64,000 nt of DNA. It comes from Salticus scenicus (lineage: Eukaryota; Arthropoda; Arachnida; Araneae; Salticidae). This document shows, one piece after another, positions 1-11,704 of the stretch; within the stretch, counting starts at the first letter, position 1, and every line of letters starts with the position of its first letter. The notes beneath the pieces were generated by a model, which saw nothing but the letters and a program-made list of their open reading frames with translations, did not search any database and was not told the origin of the DNA. The position numbers and the translations under genes are program-made. The DNA lies in assembly GCA_963930645.1 (NCBI GenBank), contig OZ005662.1, forward strand, positions 104,082,436 to 104,146,435, given 5' to 3'.

Positions 1-375
1 ACCAATGAACGATAAAGGGTTAAGCTAAAAACATAGTAATAAAACTGGTTAGAAGAATTTATTATTTTATACATTTGTCATCTTGCTAGGAAAAATTTAG
101 GAAATATTTTATCGCGAGTAATATTAAGTAATTTCATAGAATGTTTTTCACACTTTAATACATAGCTTTTCAGCCCAATGATTAACTATAATTTTTGTAA
201 TAACAAAAATAGAACAACTTATTTCTTAATTAAACTTTTAACGTTAAGTGCTTAATTTATTTTGAAAATTTTCAAACTAATTTTGAAAATGACTATCAAA
301 CATATAGACGGAGTTGCCAAATTTTAATTTGTTCCAGAGCATTTTTGGCTCAATTTTTATTACACATCACGTTTA

Positions 376-514
376 CAGCGATGGAACACAGGCGCAGAAT
401 TCATACCGGAATCCATTTAAGAAATTTCTCTACCTATAATATCGTTGATTTAAAAAGTAGAAAATTTTCTTACATTGAGAGTGGTATGAATTCTGCGCCC
501 GTGTTCCATCCCTG
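376..514. mobile_element. 139-bp hAT-like MITE, copy 1
   Basis: The element begins CAGCGATGGAACAC and ends GTGTTCCATCCCTG, giving terminal inverted repeats of about 30 bp, with GGTATGAATTC near both ends. It is flanked by CGTTTA at 370-375 and 515-520, a 6-bp target duplication; block A copy 2 near 51400 shows the uninterrupted target. Copies of the same family are at 14617-14755 and 44386-51187 (interrupted). The CAGGGATGG terminus resembles hAT ends, but hAT elements normally duplicate 8 bp. It has no coding capacity. Confidence 0.85.
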
Positions 515-1496
515 CGTTTATTTTAAGACTAATTTTTCTTATCTTTTCGTATTCACCATATGTACCCGCGTATAAGTAGGCCCCCTAATTCAAGAAAAAA
601 AATTAGTCTTACACCAGTATTTTAAAATCGTTTTCTTCGGATTATGCGTGACAAAATAAAGAAAGAAAAGTTGTCTAAAGTACTGGTTTTACCCAAGTTT
701 TTTCTTCGAATAAAGGGGTCGAATTATACGCGAATAAATTGGTGCGAAATAAAGGCGAGGCCAAAAATACTTCGTAATAAATTAAAATGTTGGCAACTAT
801 GCTTAGCTGGTCATAAATACAAGAGTCACGGTCTCCACACTTTTTTAAGGGCACTATCGGAGAGGAAAATTGTAAGAAAATATTCCTACCAGTTTTTTAT
901 CCAGCAATTTTTAATGTATTTTGATAGTGATGTGTCGTGATTAGATAGGATAGACATTTTTCTATAAAAAATAGTGGTGCTAAAAAAGGCAGACATTTCT
1001 TATATTCGAAAGAACCCTATAAAATAAGTGGAGAGTGCGATACCTGCAAATATGTAGCATGAAAAATAAGCCTTTTAATGTAGTGGAAACCGTCTGATTT
1101 TAGACAGCTATAAGACAACATTATTAAAGTCAAGTAATATTTAAATTGTTGAATAAAATACAAAGAAAACACAAAGAAGTTGTTTCGAGATAAAATAATT
1201 GCTCAGCCCTTCATGAGGAGATAAAACTATACATGAGTACATCTTTAAGCCAGCAAGGCACAAAAGGGTCTACTCAGAAAGTTTGAGAGTCTTATGCATT
1301 TAGCTTCCTCGAAACAGCAGTTGAAAAAATTTGAAGCATTATTTCATTAGAGCATTCATTCACTTGAATTCTTTGTTCATTTGAATCATTTATTCACTTA
1401 TTTTAACCAAACATGAGAGTAAATAATATGAGCTTGAAAATTTTTCTCTCTGAATTTTTCTTTCTTCCCAAAACATCTTCGCATTTTAGGACAAGA

Positions 1497-1694
1497 CATA
1501 TCTGCCAAGTTTTTTAATTTATTCCGGAATGTTGCTAGCCCCACCCATTTTTCACGCCATAATATTTGTAGAAAAATTTTCTTCACTACATAACTAGGAT
1601 TAAATACGAAGAAAATTACTCTGAAAAGATTACGATGTAAGAAAAAGGCGGGGCTAACAACATCCCGGAATAAATTAAAAAACTCGCAGCTATG
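1497..1694. mobile_element. 198-bp hAT-like MITE (CATAGTTGCCAAC family)
   Basis: Inverted ends CATATCTGCCAAGTTTTTT and the complement of the 3' end (CATAGCTGCGAGTTTTTT) extend inward through AATTTATTCC to a GCCCCACC/GGCGGGGC pair, so the arms are about 60 bp. The flanks are ACAAGA at 1491-1496 and 1695-1700, a 6-bp target duplication. Related elements occur at 18349-18544, 27101-27299, 41135-41360 and 52371-53471. The copy at 52371-53471 is the orthologous position in block A copy 2 and contains a mariner. It is non-coding. Confidence 0.8.
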
Positions 1695-1769
1695 ACAAGA
1701 ATACATATAAATGTATAGTTGTCAACTTACCCCTTTTGGTTACCGGAAAAAAAAAATATATATGCATAT

Positions 1770-1870
1770 CAGTGTTATGCACGAACGCGTTCATTTGAAC
1801 GCGTTCGTGAGCGTAGTTCGTTTTTTACACGAACTTGAGCGTGAAAAAGCAATTCAAACTCAAACTCATT
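1770..1870 (+). repeat. GAACGCGTTC-rich palindromic repeat
   Basis: Starting at CAGTGTTATGCA, the sequence carries overlapping palindromes (GAACGCGTTC twice, back to back) and then further GAAC/GTTC pairs including TTTTTTACACGAACTTGAG. The reverse-complement version is at about 18040-18205. The CAGTGTT start looks like a hAT-type terminus, but no second end is seen, so the element type is unknown. Confidence 0.55.
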
Positions 1871-1949
1871 TTAAATATTTCTGTCTGAAATATAAAATGG
1901 AAAATAGAAGAAGAAAAGGACAGAAAGGAGAATAACTGTGCAAAATGGA

Positions 1950-2048
1950 TTTCGGAAAAAAGGGCACTTGAAAATAAAGACACTGGTAAAAAGGGCCCCA
2001 GAAAAAAGGGCACCCGGAAAAAAGGGCACCGGGAAAAAGGACACTTTT
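1950..2048 (+). repeat. Minisatellite, unit about 17 bp
   Basis: At least five diverged copies of a CCGGAAAAAAGGGCAC-like unit lie in tandem. The three overlapping reading frames on the minus strand and the one on the plus strand here (runs of PFF/GPF or KKGT) are by-products of the repeat and are not regarded as genes. Confidence 0.75.
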
Positions 2049-2972
2049 GCAAATCTCAAAAACAACAAACATAAAAAAATGAATTTAAAGAATGATTTTC
2101 ATAATACACTTTTAGAAATTTCAATCAATTAAATTGATACCACTTTTACTTAGCATATATACCTGGGGGGAGGGGAGGCTAGGAGCGGATTGAAAGAAAA
2201 TAATTGTTTTTAAATCACTTTTTTACTGATTTTAATAAAACTTTGTCTTTCACTTGCTGTTTATGACAAAAATACAGTGTCACATATACTTCGGAGGCTG
2301 AAGTGTGGGAAGGGGGGCAAAAGGAAGTAATTTTTTGTATATCACCTTGTTACCCATTTTAACGATATTCTGTGTAGCATAGGCGCCGACTTAACGGGGG
2401 CAGCGTACATCCCATATAGCACAGTTTGACAGCTGTGACAGCTGACCAGGTGCAGAAAAATATCATTAAGGGCTTCCTTTTCTTAAACAGCTTTACCCAA
2501 TAAAAGCCGAAAAATAATTTGCTATACGTCCCCCGAAACGTTTGCTTCTTACCCCGCATTCTTTAAAGAGGATCGTTTCCTGTATTGGTAAATGTTAGTC
2601 GATGCATTTAAGAAATATTATGTTTACTAATATATATCTTTCATTTGCTGAGTATTGCAAAGGAATTAAATTATTCAATATACAATATATATATGTATAA
2701 GTATTTTACCGTATGTTATTTATTTCAATATGATGTATTTATTGAATTCGATTAGCTAAGCGCATTTACACTAAATAATGACAAATATTCTCTCTCTTTC
2801 TGTCTTTCTCTCTCTCTCTTTTCTTTTTTTCTTCTCAAATGAATAAGACGTACATGACTAATTATTGTGTATTAATAACTGAACTGTAAGTTGATATCTC
2901 TTTATAAATTCTTTCAAGATATTTAAACTTCTATAAATCTAAATTTTGTTGATTAACTATAACACACGCCTT

Positions 2973-3023
<51 letters not shown>

Positions 3024-4100
3024 AGATTTACAGAAATCCGACTAATTTTGCATACAATAATCAACCGATGCCCATGAAGACGTATTAGGTATATTATATG
3101 CTTTTATTATTTCAGTTCTGATTATTTCTTTTTCTTTTTATTTAAATTTTCACTTTCCTAATGAGATATATTTCAGCACTTATATTTCCTTTTGTACAGT
3201 GTTTCAAAAGGTTTAATATTATAGATATATATAGATACACACGCACACAAAAGAAAAAAAAAAGAAAGAAAGAAAGAAAGAAAAGAATTTGCCCGTGCTT
3301 TAATGAATGAATTTGTACATTTGCAGTTCTTAATAAATTGATTTTTTATTTTGCTTTCGATAATCTTAATATAAATAAAAGTCATTGTTTGTTTGTATGT
3401 AAGGGAAAGAGGTTAAAATTATACCAAACAAATTTCTGCTTATTATGATAAAATCTTTTAATAGGTATTTTGAAATCTCTCAACCTCTTGAAAACAAAAC
3501 CCGACGCGCAGAAAAAAATTCTGTCAACCTGACCTAAACCCGAATCGCAAGAAAAAATAGTATGTTGTGGCCACCACAATACTTTCTTCTATATTTTCCT
3601 GTACAAATTCACTAAGAGCGAATAATTTATTAAATCTATTATTTATTAAAATTATTTAACATGATGAATGCAAATCCTTTTCATCTTAAGGAAATCTAAC
3701 ACTAAGTAGCCAAAGGAATACAGTTTTATCGCCTATATATAACATCTTAAAAAATGCGTTTTTATAATGATTATCTCATATATCAAGTTTCGTACAGTTA
3801 CATGCCACAAACGTTGAGATATAGCCATCAGTTATTGATGAAATTAGCAGCATAAGAGCGCCACCTATTGACCGATAAGCATCCAAGTTGAGTCAACATA
3901 ATGTCTCATAATGGCCTTCTTACATATCAAGTTACGTTTGATAATATCTTGAAAATTCGAACACTGAAAAAAAGAATATATATATATATATATATATATA
4001 TCACAGAATTCTGTTAATTCAACATTTAACTAAAAATTACCCTAAAATAATACTATTAGATAAAATTTATAAATAGTAATTTTCAGCAAAATGTCGCTTA
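2049..4100. other. Gene-free AT-rich stretch
   Basis: No coding signal stands out. It holds a (TA)n microsatellite (2975-3020), a CT-rich tract near 2790-2835, a short GAAA/AAAG tract near 3248-3285 and another (TA)n at about 3977-4001. Short reading frames (2359-2559, 3173-3385, 3382-3579) have no recognisable motif. Confidence 0.6.
2975..3020. repeat. (TA)n microsatellite
   Basis: Uninterrupted TA dinucleotides for about 46 bp. Confidence 0.95.
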
Positions 4101-4644
4101 TCTATATAAATAAAGAGAAGTGTCTGTGTGTGTGTCTGTCGCCACTCTGGTGCTCACACTACCAATCACAGAGCTACAAAACTTGTCATATGGGTACCTG
4201 GGACCCTGTAGGTGTGCACCTCATCGAGATTTTTTCGAATTTCAAATTTGAACTTTTTTATTTGTTTATTTATTTGTTTATTTGAAATATTGACTTTTAT
4301 GTTTCATTTTTCATGAATTTATTCTTCCATTCCAATTGTCTGCGTAGCTTAGCAACGGCTATTATGGAATTTATTATTTATTTAATACATTCATTTGAAG
4401 GTGAAATCGTTTTTCTTTTTTTAATTTATTATATATATTGAAAATAAAATGGCAATACAGTAGAAAAAATTAAGTATATTAAATTTAAAATTTAAAAACT
4501 TATTTATAAAAGTTATGTTTATGCATAATTTTTATAGTATAACAACCTTTTATTTTTAATTTTTTAATTTTATTCCTTAAAAAAAAAATATATATATAAT
4601 ATATTTTTTCTTTCTCTGTCTTTTTCCTTTTTTCATTCATTCAT

Positions 4645-4676
<32 letters not shown>

Positions 4677-4900
4677 TTAATGGTATTTATCGGGAAAAAT
4701 GGTTGTATACCGTAGAAACAATTAAAGTGATGTTTTTTTAAATTTAATTCCTTTTAAAAAAAAGTATACTTTTTATTTCATTTATTATATTATTCGGAAT
4801 AATATGATAATATAGTGGAAATAGAGGGGGCTATAAAATACATGGTTCAAAAACTAAAATATTTAATATATGTTGAGATTCATTTACCTTTAAAATTGTA

Positions 4901-4933
<33 letters not shown>

Positions 4934-5202
4934 AATAGCAGATCCACCTGTCGTCGATAAATATCCAAAATGAAATGTCCGAGAACGACATTTCTGCAGG
5001 CACTGGAAACCTGGACCCGCTGTAGTGCAGGTGGTGAAAGAGCTGCCGTAGGCAGCAGGTACCCGAAGCGAGGTTTAGAGCGATTTCAATATATATCTTT
5101 TAATTTTTATTTATGATGGGATATAAAAAATAAATACTAATCCAACTCTTTTGAAAATTCATTTAAATATAATGAGCAACGAAGCGGGCGTAGCCTGATA
5201 GT
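4101..5202 (+). mobile_element. Possible non-autonomous Helitron-like element
   Basis: The 5' side starts TCTATATAAATAAAG followed by a TGTCTGTGTG tract, a pattern often seen at Helitron 5' ends. The 3' side has a GC-rich segment, GAAGCGGGCGTAGCC, just before CTGATAGT. Insertion would lie between A (4100) and T (5203), as Helitrons require, and no inverted repeats or target duplication are seen. The terminal CTRR motif is imperfect and there is no Rep/helicase. Inside are an (ATT)n tract (4647-4677), a 30-bp poly-T (about 4901-4930) and a GC-richer patch at 4935-5080. An RTE-type SINE is an alternative. Confidence 0.35.
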
Positions 5203-5350
5203 TTTATATAAAAAGGAGAAATAACGCACGCATAAAATAAGAGACTAAAGTTTTAATGTCTGTGTTCGCCTTAGTTTAATACCTACAGTGCGATTATAGT
5301 AGATCTATATTTCATTTCTTGAAAAATAAATAAATAAATAAATAGCATTA

Positions 5351-6574
5351 TAGTACGTTGGGTACACAAAAAAAACCTGCACTTTTTGATTGGAATATGC
5401 CACTTTCTGTGGCCATAGTAGATGCCAAAAGATAATTTTCTGGATAGGGAGCCACTTGAAAATCCGTGTAGAACACCCCGATGGCGGCCATTAAAGATGG
5501 CTGCCGTCAACTGCCATATAGGGGCGCTAATTGTTTTGTATCTGAACTCCTAATGATCCCATTTCAATTTTCTTTTTTTTAATACCTTGTGAATAAAATA
5601 CTTTTTAAATTCTATACATTTATCTATGTATATTATATGGTGTGACACTCACACTACTTATAGTACGTTGGGTACACGACGAAAAAATTCAAAAAGCTGC
5701 ACTTTTTGATTGGAATATGCCACTTTCTGTGGTAATAGTAGATGCCAAAAGATAACTTTCTAGATAGGAAGCCACTTGAAAATCCGTGTAGAACACCCCG
5801 ATGGCGGCCATTAAAGATGGCTGCCGTCAACTGCCATATAGGGGCGCTAATTGTTTTGTATCTGAACTCCTAATCATCCGATTTCAATTTTCTTTCTTTT
5901 AATACCTTATGAATAAGATACATTTTAACTTCTATACATTTTTCTATGTATATTATATGGTGTGACACTCACACTACTTATAATGCGTTGGGTACACGAC
6001 GAAACAAGCCAAAAAGCTGCATTTTTTTATTGGAAAATGCCACCTTCTGGAGTCATAGTTGATGCCAAAATATAAATTTTCAGATAGGGAGCCATTTAAA
6101 AATCCGTGCAGAACACCCCGACAGTGGCCATTAAAGATGGCCGCCGTCAACTCCCTATAGGCGCACTAATTGTTTTTGTTTATGAATCCTAATGGTCCGA
6201 TTTCGATTTTCTTGACATATATTTCACAAGATATATATATATATATATATTAAATATATCTTACGAATAGGATACTTTTTTATTCCTATACATTTATTTA
6301 TGTACATTAAAAACTATGCGCATTTTGGAAAAACCTGAAATTTCATTTTTTTTCATAATTTTTATTAGCAAATAAGTTTTTAATTGAGCTCAATGTTACT
6401 TTCTTCACAACAAAAGGTTTATGTGTGTGGAGTTCTGCGTATTTTTCTTCTTTTTACAAACAAACGTAACTCAAAATTACTAATTTTTCAGATACAATCC
6501 ATAAATTCCTTATAATAACTAGGCAGCCAATAAGGTTTGATTTATGCATCTTTGTATGCCATAGATGCCATCTT

Positions 6575-6613
<39 letters not shown>

Positions 6614-6958
6614 GCTTTAATCAAAATCGTGATTTTTTTTTCAGTTACTTAAAATTTCACTTTAACTGTTTTACTCAAAATCGCTATTTTTTGAGTTATG
6701 ACTCTTTGTCACGAGAGCGACGATATGTCAAGAAAGATTCATTTTCATAAACAACAGCAAATTTTAGTTATTATGGAAACATTTATTACGTTAAGAAAAT
6801 ATTTTAAAGAAAGAAAAACAATATCCATAGAATATAAATTTTAAGAAATTATCCATCTAAATTAACTCCTTTTCTACTGCTCTTATGACTTTAGATCATG
6901 CTATCACAGTCTTCATCTTCCAATTCTTTCCTGGAATAAAATATGTATTATATGTTAT
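5351..6958 (+). repeat. Left terminal inverted repeat with three subunits
   Basis: Unit starts are at 5351, 5661 and 5981, each beginning TAGTACGTTGGG or TAATGCGTTGGG. Each unit contains a paired GATGGCGGCCATT / AAAGATGGC motif, a downstream GGCGC, and (first two units) an end reading GTGTGACACTCACACTACT. The innermost part (about 6230-6958) includes a 31-bp poly-T and ends at the sequence before TATGTTATTATTATG. Its inverted partner is 9170-10452. The first unit has no partner on the right, so the arms differ by one unit. Confidence 0.85.
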
Positions 6959-6999
6959 TATTATGTTATTATATGTTATATATATGTATTATATGTTAT

Positions 7000-9099
7000 G
7001 ACCATACCAACTATGCTCGTTTGTTACCTATCCATATAAAAGACTTAGAAGAACTTAAAGACACAGCACCCAGTGTACACGATTACTTTTGCAAAGGTCA
7101 GTTTGTTATCCACAAAACTAACAATCCTTTTTCTGCACTCGCTGTAGATCAAGCTCATGAGCAAAACAATTCCCTTATAAAGGAAATGGTGGTGCTGTAG
7201 GTCTATTGCAAGATATAGCCATGTTGAGGAGATGGATGCTCTCTGGGCCACAATTAGTTAATATTCTTGACGAGTTTGAGTCTACTAGCATTATTAACAG
7301 TACAGACAGGCCGGTTCACCATGAACAGTACGCTGCTTATCAGAGCAAGTTTCAGGACCAAATAGATGATTTAAAAAGAAGCTTTCATGAGTTTGGAAAC
7401 CCATTTGAGGAAAACTCGTGTGATCTTGTGGTTTGGGATATAAAGTATATAATGGACCAAGAGCATGTAAAAGCTTTGGTTAATGCTGAAGAAAAAGCCT
7501 TACAACTGTACAACAACTATGTGGAAACCGGTTTGAGTTATGAAGCAAAAGTAAGTGTATTTTCTCCTCTGAAACAAACAAGGACTAAATTCTTTGGCTT
7601 TGCTCGTAAAAAGGTTTCCTCTTTCACAATATCAAACTTGAGAAATGATGTTGAACTTTTCTCTAGGGCTTTCATTGTAAGTCAAAATAGACACTTGGAT
7701 TTGGACAATTTTTTTTAGTATGAAAAACCAGTGCTCCGCCTTCGCTTTCCTCAAACGGTGTAATGCGGTCATGTCAGAAATCTGAGCTACTTAAAATCCT
7801 GGAAGAAGCCATTAATCCACCATATGTCAAAGGATTCTGCGATACAATCATTTACGATGGTGAAGCACTAGCATATGCTGTTCCACCCAAAATATCACGA
7901 ACCTTTGGAGAATACTGTGTTACAGAATTCAAAAAACGAATTTTGAATGATGTTGAAAGGTTCCATGCAAACAGGATACACAATTCTTGGGATACTTATA
8001 CAAAAACATGCCTTAAGAAATGTGTGAGAGATAAGAGAGGGGTTGGTTTACGTCACCAAGTAGCAAAAAGAAATATGCTACCAAAAAATTGGAACAATTT
8101 CCTCTGTTGCGATCAAAATAAGTCAGAATTCTTCAAGTTACTTGAAGATCACGCATTTTTGAAATTTGATTTGGTTCACATCATTACTGAGATTGATGGT
8201 GCTATACGTTTATCTCGGCCGAATGAAACTTCAGTTGATGGAGTACAAATTAGGCAGCAGGAAGAAGCAGACGGCAGGTTTTTTCTCCACGCTAAAGACA
8301 GTGTTGAACATGGTGCAAAAAAAATAATTATTTACACAGTAGATACTGATGTAGTTGTATTGGCAATCTCTTTTTTTAATATTCTCAAAACAGCTGGGCT
8401 TGAAGAAATGTAGATTCTTTTTGGTGTTGGGAAGGGTCAGAGGTACATGAGCATTAATTTTATGTTTGAAAGTATTGGTGAAAAAAAAGCTGTTGCATTA
8501 AGAGGATTCCATGCATTTACTGGATCAGATGTGACGTCATCATTTGCAATGAAAGGAAAACAGACAGCCTGGAAAGTATGGAAATCATTTCCTGAAGCTA
8601 CTGAAACTTCCAAACTATTTCTCTACCAGAGCAGTGTATTTCGGACAAGATTTTTCAAATTCTAGAAAAGTTTACTGTTTTGCTTTATTACAAAGACGCA
8701 GAAATTTTCTCAGTTAATCATATTAGAAGATTTCTCTTTACCTCAAAAAGTCGCAGTCTACAAAGTTTGCCCCCAACAAAAGAAGCATTAAAGCAGCATT
8801 GTCTTCGTTCAGCATACCAGGCAGGACAAGTTTGGGGTCGTGCATGCTCAGTGATGGACAACATTCCAGGACCAGAAGGATGGGGCTGAACCATGATTGA
8901 TGAGGAATGGACGCCTGTCTGGTCCTCCCTTCCTTCTATTATGGAAGCCTGCAGAGAACTGGTTAAATGTAGTTGCTCCACATGCCGCACACGATGCTCT
9001 TGTGTAAAGGCAAAGGTTTCATGTACACTACTTTGCACGAATTGCACTGGAGGTCAACAATGCAGCAACAAATACAATAAAAGGTATGCGTTAAATTGA
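7000..9099 (+). pseudogene. Decayed FEN/PIN-like nuclease family gene
   Basis: Consecutive frame pieces (7000-7182, 7184-7718, 7763-8630, 8632-9099) match a large invertebrate family of unknown function, recognised by DHTNYARLLPIH, NPFSALAVDQAHEQNN, HHEQY, GNPFEE, EEAD (8261-8272), VDTDVVVLA (8339-8365), FHAFTGSD (about 8507-8530), AAYQAG-type and a C-terminal Cys cluster (CSCSTCRTRCSCVKAKVSC). The acidic trio EEAD / DTD / GSD is spaced like the catalytic acids of FEN1/XPG nucleases; this functional link is an inference. Damage: single-base loss near 7182; nonsense codons at 7716-7718, 8411-8413 (at a family Trp) and 8887-8889; frame changes near 7760 and 8630. EEADGR replaces the usual EEADTR and GSDVTSS the usual GCDTVSS. 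The N-terminal third typical of the family is absent; homology starts about 40 bp inside the repeat arm boundary. Confidence 0.8.
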
Positions 9100-9169
9100 T
9101 TAGTTTTAAGTTTGTTCCACAATTTCAAATTATAATAATTACTTGCTGAATGAATACCTTCATAAAATT

Positions 9170-9518
9170 ATAACATATAATACATATTTTATTCCAAGAA
9201 AGAATTGGAAGATGAAGACTGTGATAGCATGATCTATGGTCATAAGAGCAGTAGAAAAGGAATTAATTTAGATGGATAATTTCTTAATATTTATATTCTA
9301 TGGATATTGTTTTTCTTTCTTTAAAATATTTTCTTAACGTAATAAATGTTTCCATAATAAGTAAAATTTGCTGTTGCTTATGAAAATGAATCTTTCTTGA
9401 CATATCGTCGCTCTCATGACAAAGAGCCATAACTCAAAAAATAGCGATTTTGAGTAAAACAGTTAAAGTAAAATTTTATGTAACTGAAAAAAAAAAAAAT
9501 CACGATTTTGAATAAAGC

Positions 9519-9554
<36 letters not shown>

Positions 9555-10452
9555 AAGATGGCATACAAAGATGCATAAATCAAACCTTATTGGCTGCCTA
9601 GTTATTATAAGGAATTTATGGATTGTATCTGAAAAATTAGTAATTTTGAGTTACGTTTGTTTGTAAAAAGAAGAAAAATACGCAGAACTCCACACACATA
9701 AACCCTTTGTTGTGAAGAAAGTAATATTGAGTTCAATTAAAAACTTATTTCTTAATAAAAATCATGAAAAAAATGAAATTTCAGGTTTTCCAAAATGCGC
9801 ATAGTCTTTAATGTACATAAATAAATGTATAGGAATAAAAAAGTATCCTATTCGTAAGATATATTTAATATATATATATATCTTGTGAAATATATGTAAA
9901 GAAAATCGAAATCGGACCATTAGGATTCATAAACAAAAACATTTAGTGCGCCTATATGGAGTTGACGGCGGCCATCTTTAATGGCCGCTGTCGGGGTGTT
10001 CTGCACGGATTTTTAAGTGGCTCCCTATCTGAAAATTTATATTTTGGCATCAACTATGACTCGAGAAGGTGGCATTTTCCAAAAAAAAAAGCAGCTTTTT
10101 GCCTTCTTTCGTTGTGTACCCAACGTATTATAAGTAGTGTGAGTGTCACACCATATAATATACATAGATAAATGTATAGAAGTTAAAAAGTATCTTATTC
10201 ACAAGGTATTAAAAGAAAGAAAACTGAAATCGGATGATTAGGAGTTCAGATACAAAACAATTAGCGCCCCTATATGGCAGCTGACGGCGGCCATCTTTAA
10301 TGTCCGCCATGGGGGGTGTTCTACACAGATTTTCAAGTGGCTCCCTATCTGGAAATTTATATTTTGGCATGAACTTTGGCCGCAAAATTTGGCATATTCC
10401 AATCAAAAAGTGCAGCTTTTTGGCCTTTTTTTGTCGTGTACCCAACGTACTA
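9170..10452 (-). repeat. Right terminal inverted repeat with two subunits
   Basis: Inverted copy of the left arm: the pieces around 9190-9260 (AAGAATTGGAAGATGAAGAC), the poly-A at 9523-9550, the GCGCATAG segment and two subunits ending CCCAACGTATTA (10130) and CCCAACGTACTA (10452) pair with the left arm in order. It lacks the equivalent of the left arm's first unit. The reading frames at 9956-10171, 10209-10460 and 10300-10494 arise from the repeat and are not genes. Confidence 0.85.
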
Positions 10453-10529
10453 TTATACATGTTTATGTATTTTCTCTGTCTCTCTCTCTTTTAATACTTC
10501 CCAACAAGTTTGAAAAGTGTTAATGACTT

Positions 10530-11660
10530 CTGTTTGTCTCTCTGTGTCCGACTTTTTGTCTGCGGTCTAACTTTCGAAAATATTCATGAAATTTCTTGCA
10601 ACTGGCATATGTTATTTAAGTTGACTATTGGATATTTCTTATTTAAAATGGTTTGAATACCTCTACTGGTTTGTCTACAGGGACGCCTAAAACATTCCAA
10701 AGCATTGTGCTCTATGATACGTATTTCTAAAAACCATATTTTAATTACTTTGCGCAAATCTTAATGAAACTGAAATATGTTATTCAAGTTTACCATCAGA
10801 TGTTTCCTTAAAAAAAAATAAGTGGAGTACATACCACCACTGATTTGTATACAAGAATACCCGAAAGTGTTCCAAAGCATTCCGTTCTATGAGAGGCATT
10901 TCTATACACCAAATTTTAATAACTTTACTTTTCACATATCTTAATAAAATTGAAATATATTATTCATATGGACGCAAAAATATTTTCTATAGTGTATAGT
11001 ATGATCCGCATTAGATTTCTAGGGCCACATAAAAATATTCAGTTACATTATGGGCTATTATTGGAAATTGACTGGAATTGCATATCCGTTAAACATTAAG
11101 CACGTTTAACCCTTTCTAACAATTCTTAAGTGTGAATATGATTCTAATTTGTATATATATCTATCTGACTGTCCATCTGTCCGTTCCAAGCGTCTATAAA
11201 TATTTTTGAAAATTTTAAATAACGCTACTTTGTTGTTCAAGTTCACTATGGAATGTCCCCCGTTTAAAATGGTATTAATAGGTCCTGTACATAGGCTTGT
11301 GTACAAGGCCACGCCTCCCCCCCCCCAAAAAAAAAAAAATAATAATATAAATAAATAAAAATAAACAAAATGTATTGCGTTTTAAGACAGATTTTTATAA
11401 ACCCCATTTACATAAGTTTCTACCGTAAAAATCATAAAGAAATCAACATTTAATGCAGTATACTGAAATAATGCTTTGTATACAATATGATATGGTCGAC
11501 CTCGAGATTTTTAGGGCTGCATAAAAGTGTTCAGATCTATTAAAGATTTCAGTTAAAATCTGAAGACTGCATTTTCTTTCGCGTTAAACATTTTTAAACA
11601 ATATTTAAGAGTGACTATGAATTCAATCTCAATATGTATGCCTTTCAGTCCTTCTGTCTG
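10530..11660 (+). repeat. Diverged tandem repeat array
   Basis: Units share CCAAAGCATT (10697 and 10869, period about 172 bp) with AATTTTAATAACTTT, ATCTTAATAAAATTGAAATAT and related pieces. A second longer-period similarity joins 10995-11175 (TTTCTAGGGCCACATAAAA, CGTTAAACATTAAGC, CTGTCCATCTGTC) with 11500-11670 (TTTTTAGGGCTGCATAAAA, GCGTTAAACATTTTT, CTTCTGTCTGTCTT). No coding signal is seen. Confidence 0.6.
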
Positions 11661-11704
11661 TCTTGAAGGGAAAAAAAAAGAGATTACTGTATATATTTAT
11701 ACAT

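Larger units (their letters stand above)
1..1740 (+). repeat. Dispersed repeat block A, copy 1
   Basis: This block reappears as 44230-44385 followed by 51188-53530 in the same orientation; between those pieces lie nested insertions. Shared landmarks include the opening accaatgaacgataaaggg, the tract near 1010-1140 and the ending ccccttttggttaccgg. Copy 1 carries two miniature elements (376-514 and 1497-1694) but lacks the 6.66-kb element and the mariner found in copy 2, so it acts as the empty-site reference. The reading frames in it (for example 345-575 and 644-940) are not conserved and look fortuitous. Whether the block is a segmental duplication or itself an old non-autonomous element cannot be decided from one window. 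Confidence 0.8.
5351..10452. mobile_element. 5.1-kb element with giant TIRs carrying a FEN-like gene
   Basis: Both ends read TAGTACGTTGGGTACAC inward and are flanked by TTA (5348-5350 and 10453-10455), consistent with a 3-bp target duplication. The left arm is about 1.6 kb and the right arm about 1.3 kb; they are inverted copies that meet the unique core at about 6958 and 9170. The core (6959-9169) holds a decayed gene of a widespread invertebrate family, oriented plus. The arms are built of repeated units of about 310-320 bp, three on the left and two on the right. A 3-bp TTA duplication occurs in PIF/Harbinger elements, but no Harbinger transposase or Myb-like protein is visible. Assignment to a transposon superfamily is left open. 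Confidence 0.8.

Noticed and set aside
1825..2072. Three overlapping minus-strand frames rich in Pro and Phe
   Set aside because: They are translations of the AAAAAAGGGCAC minisatellite in three frames.
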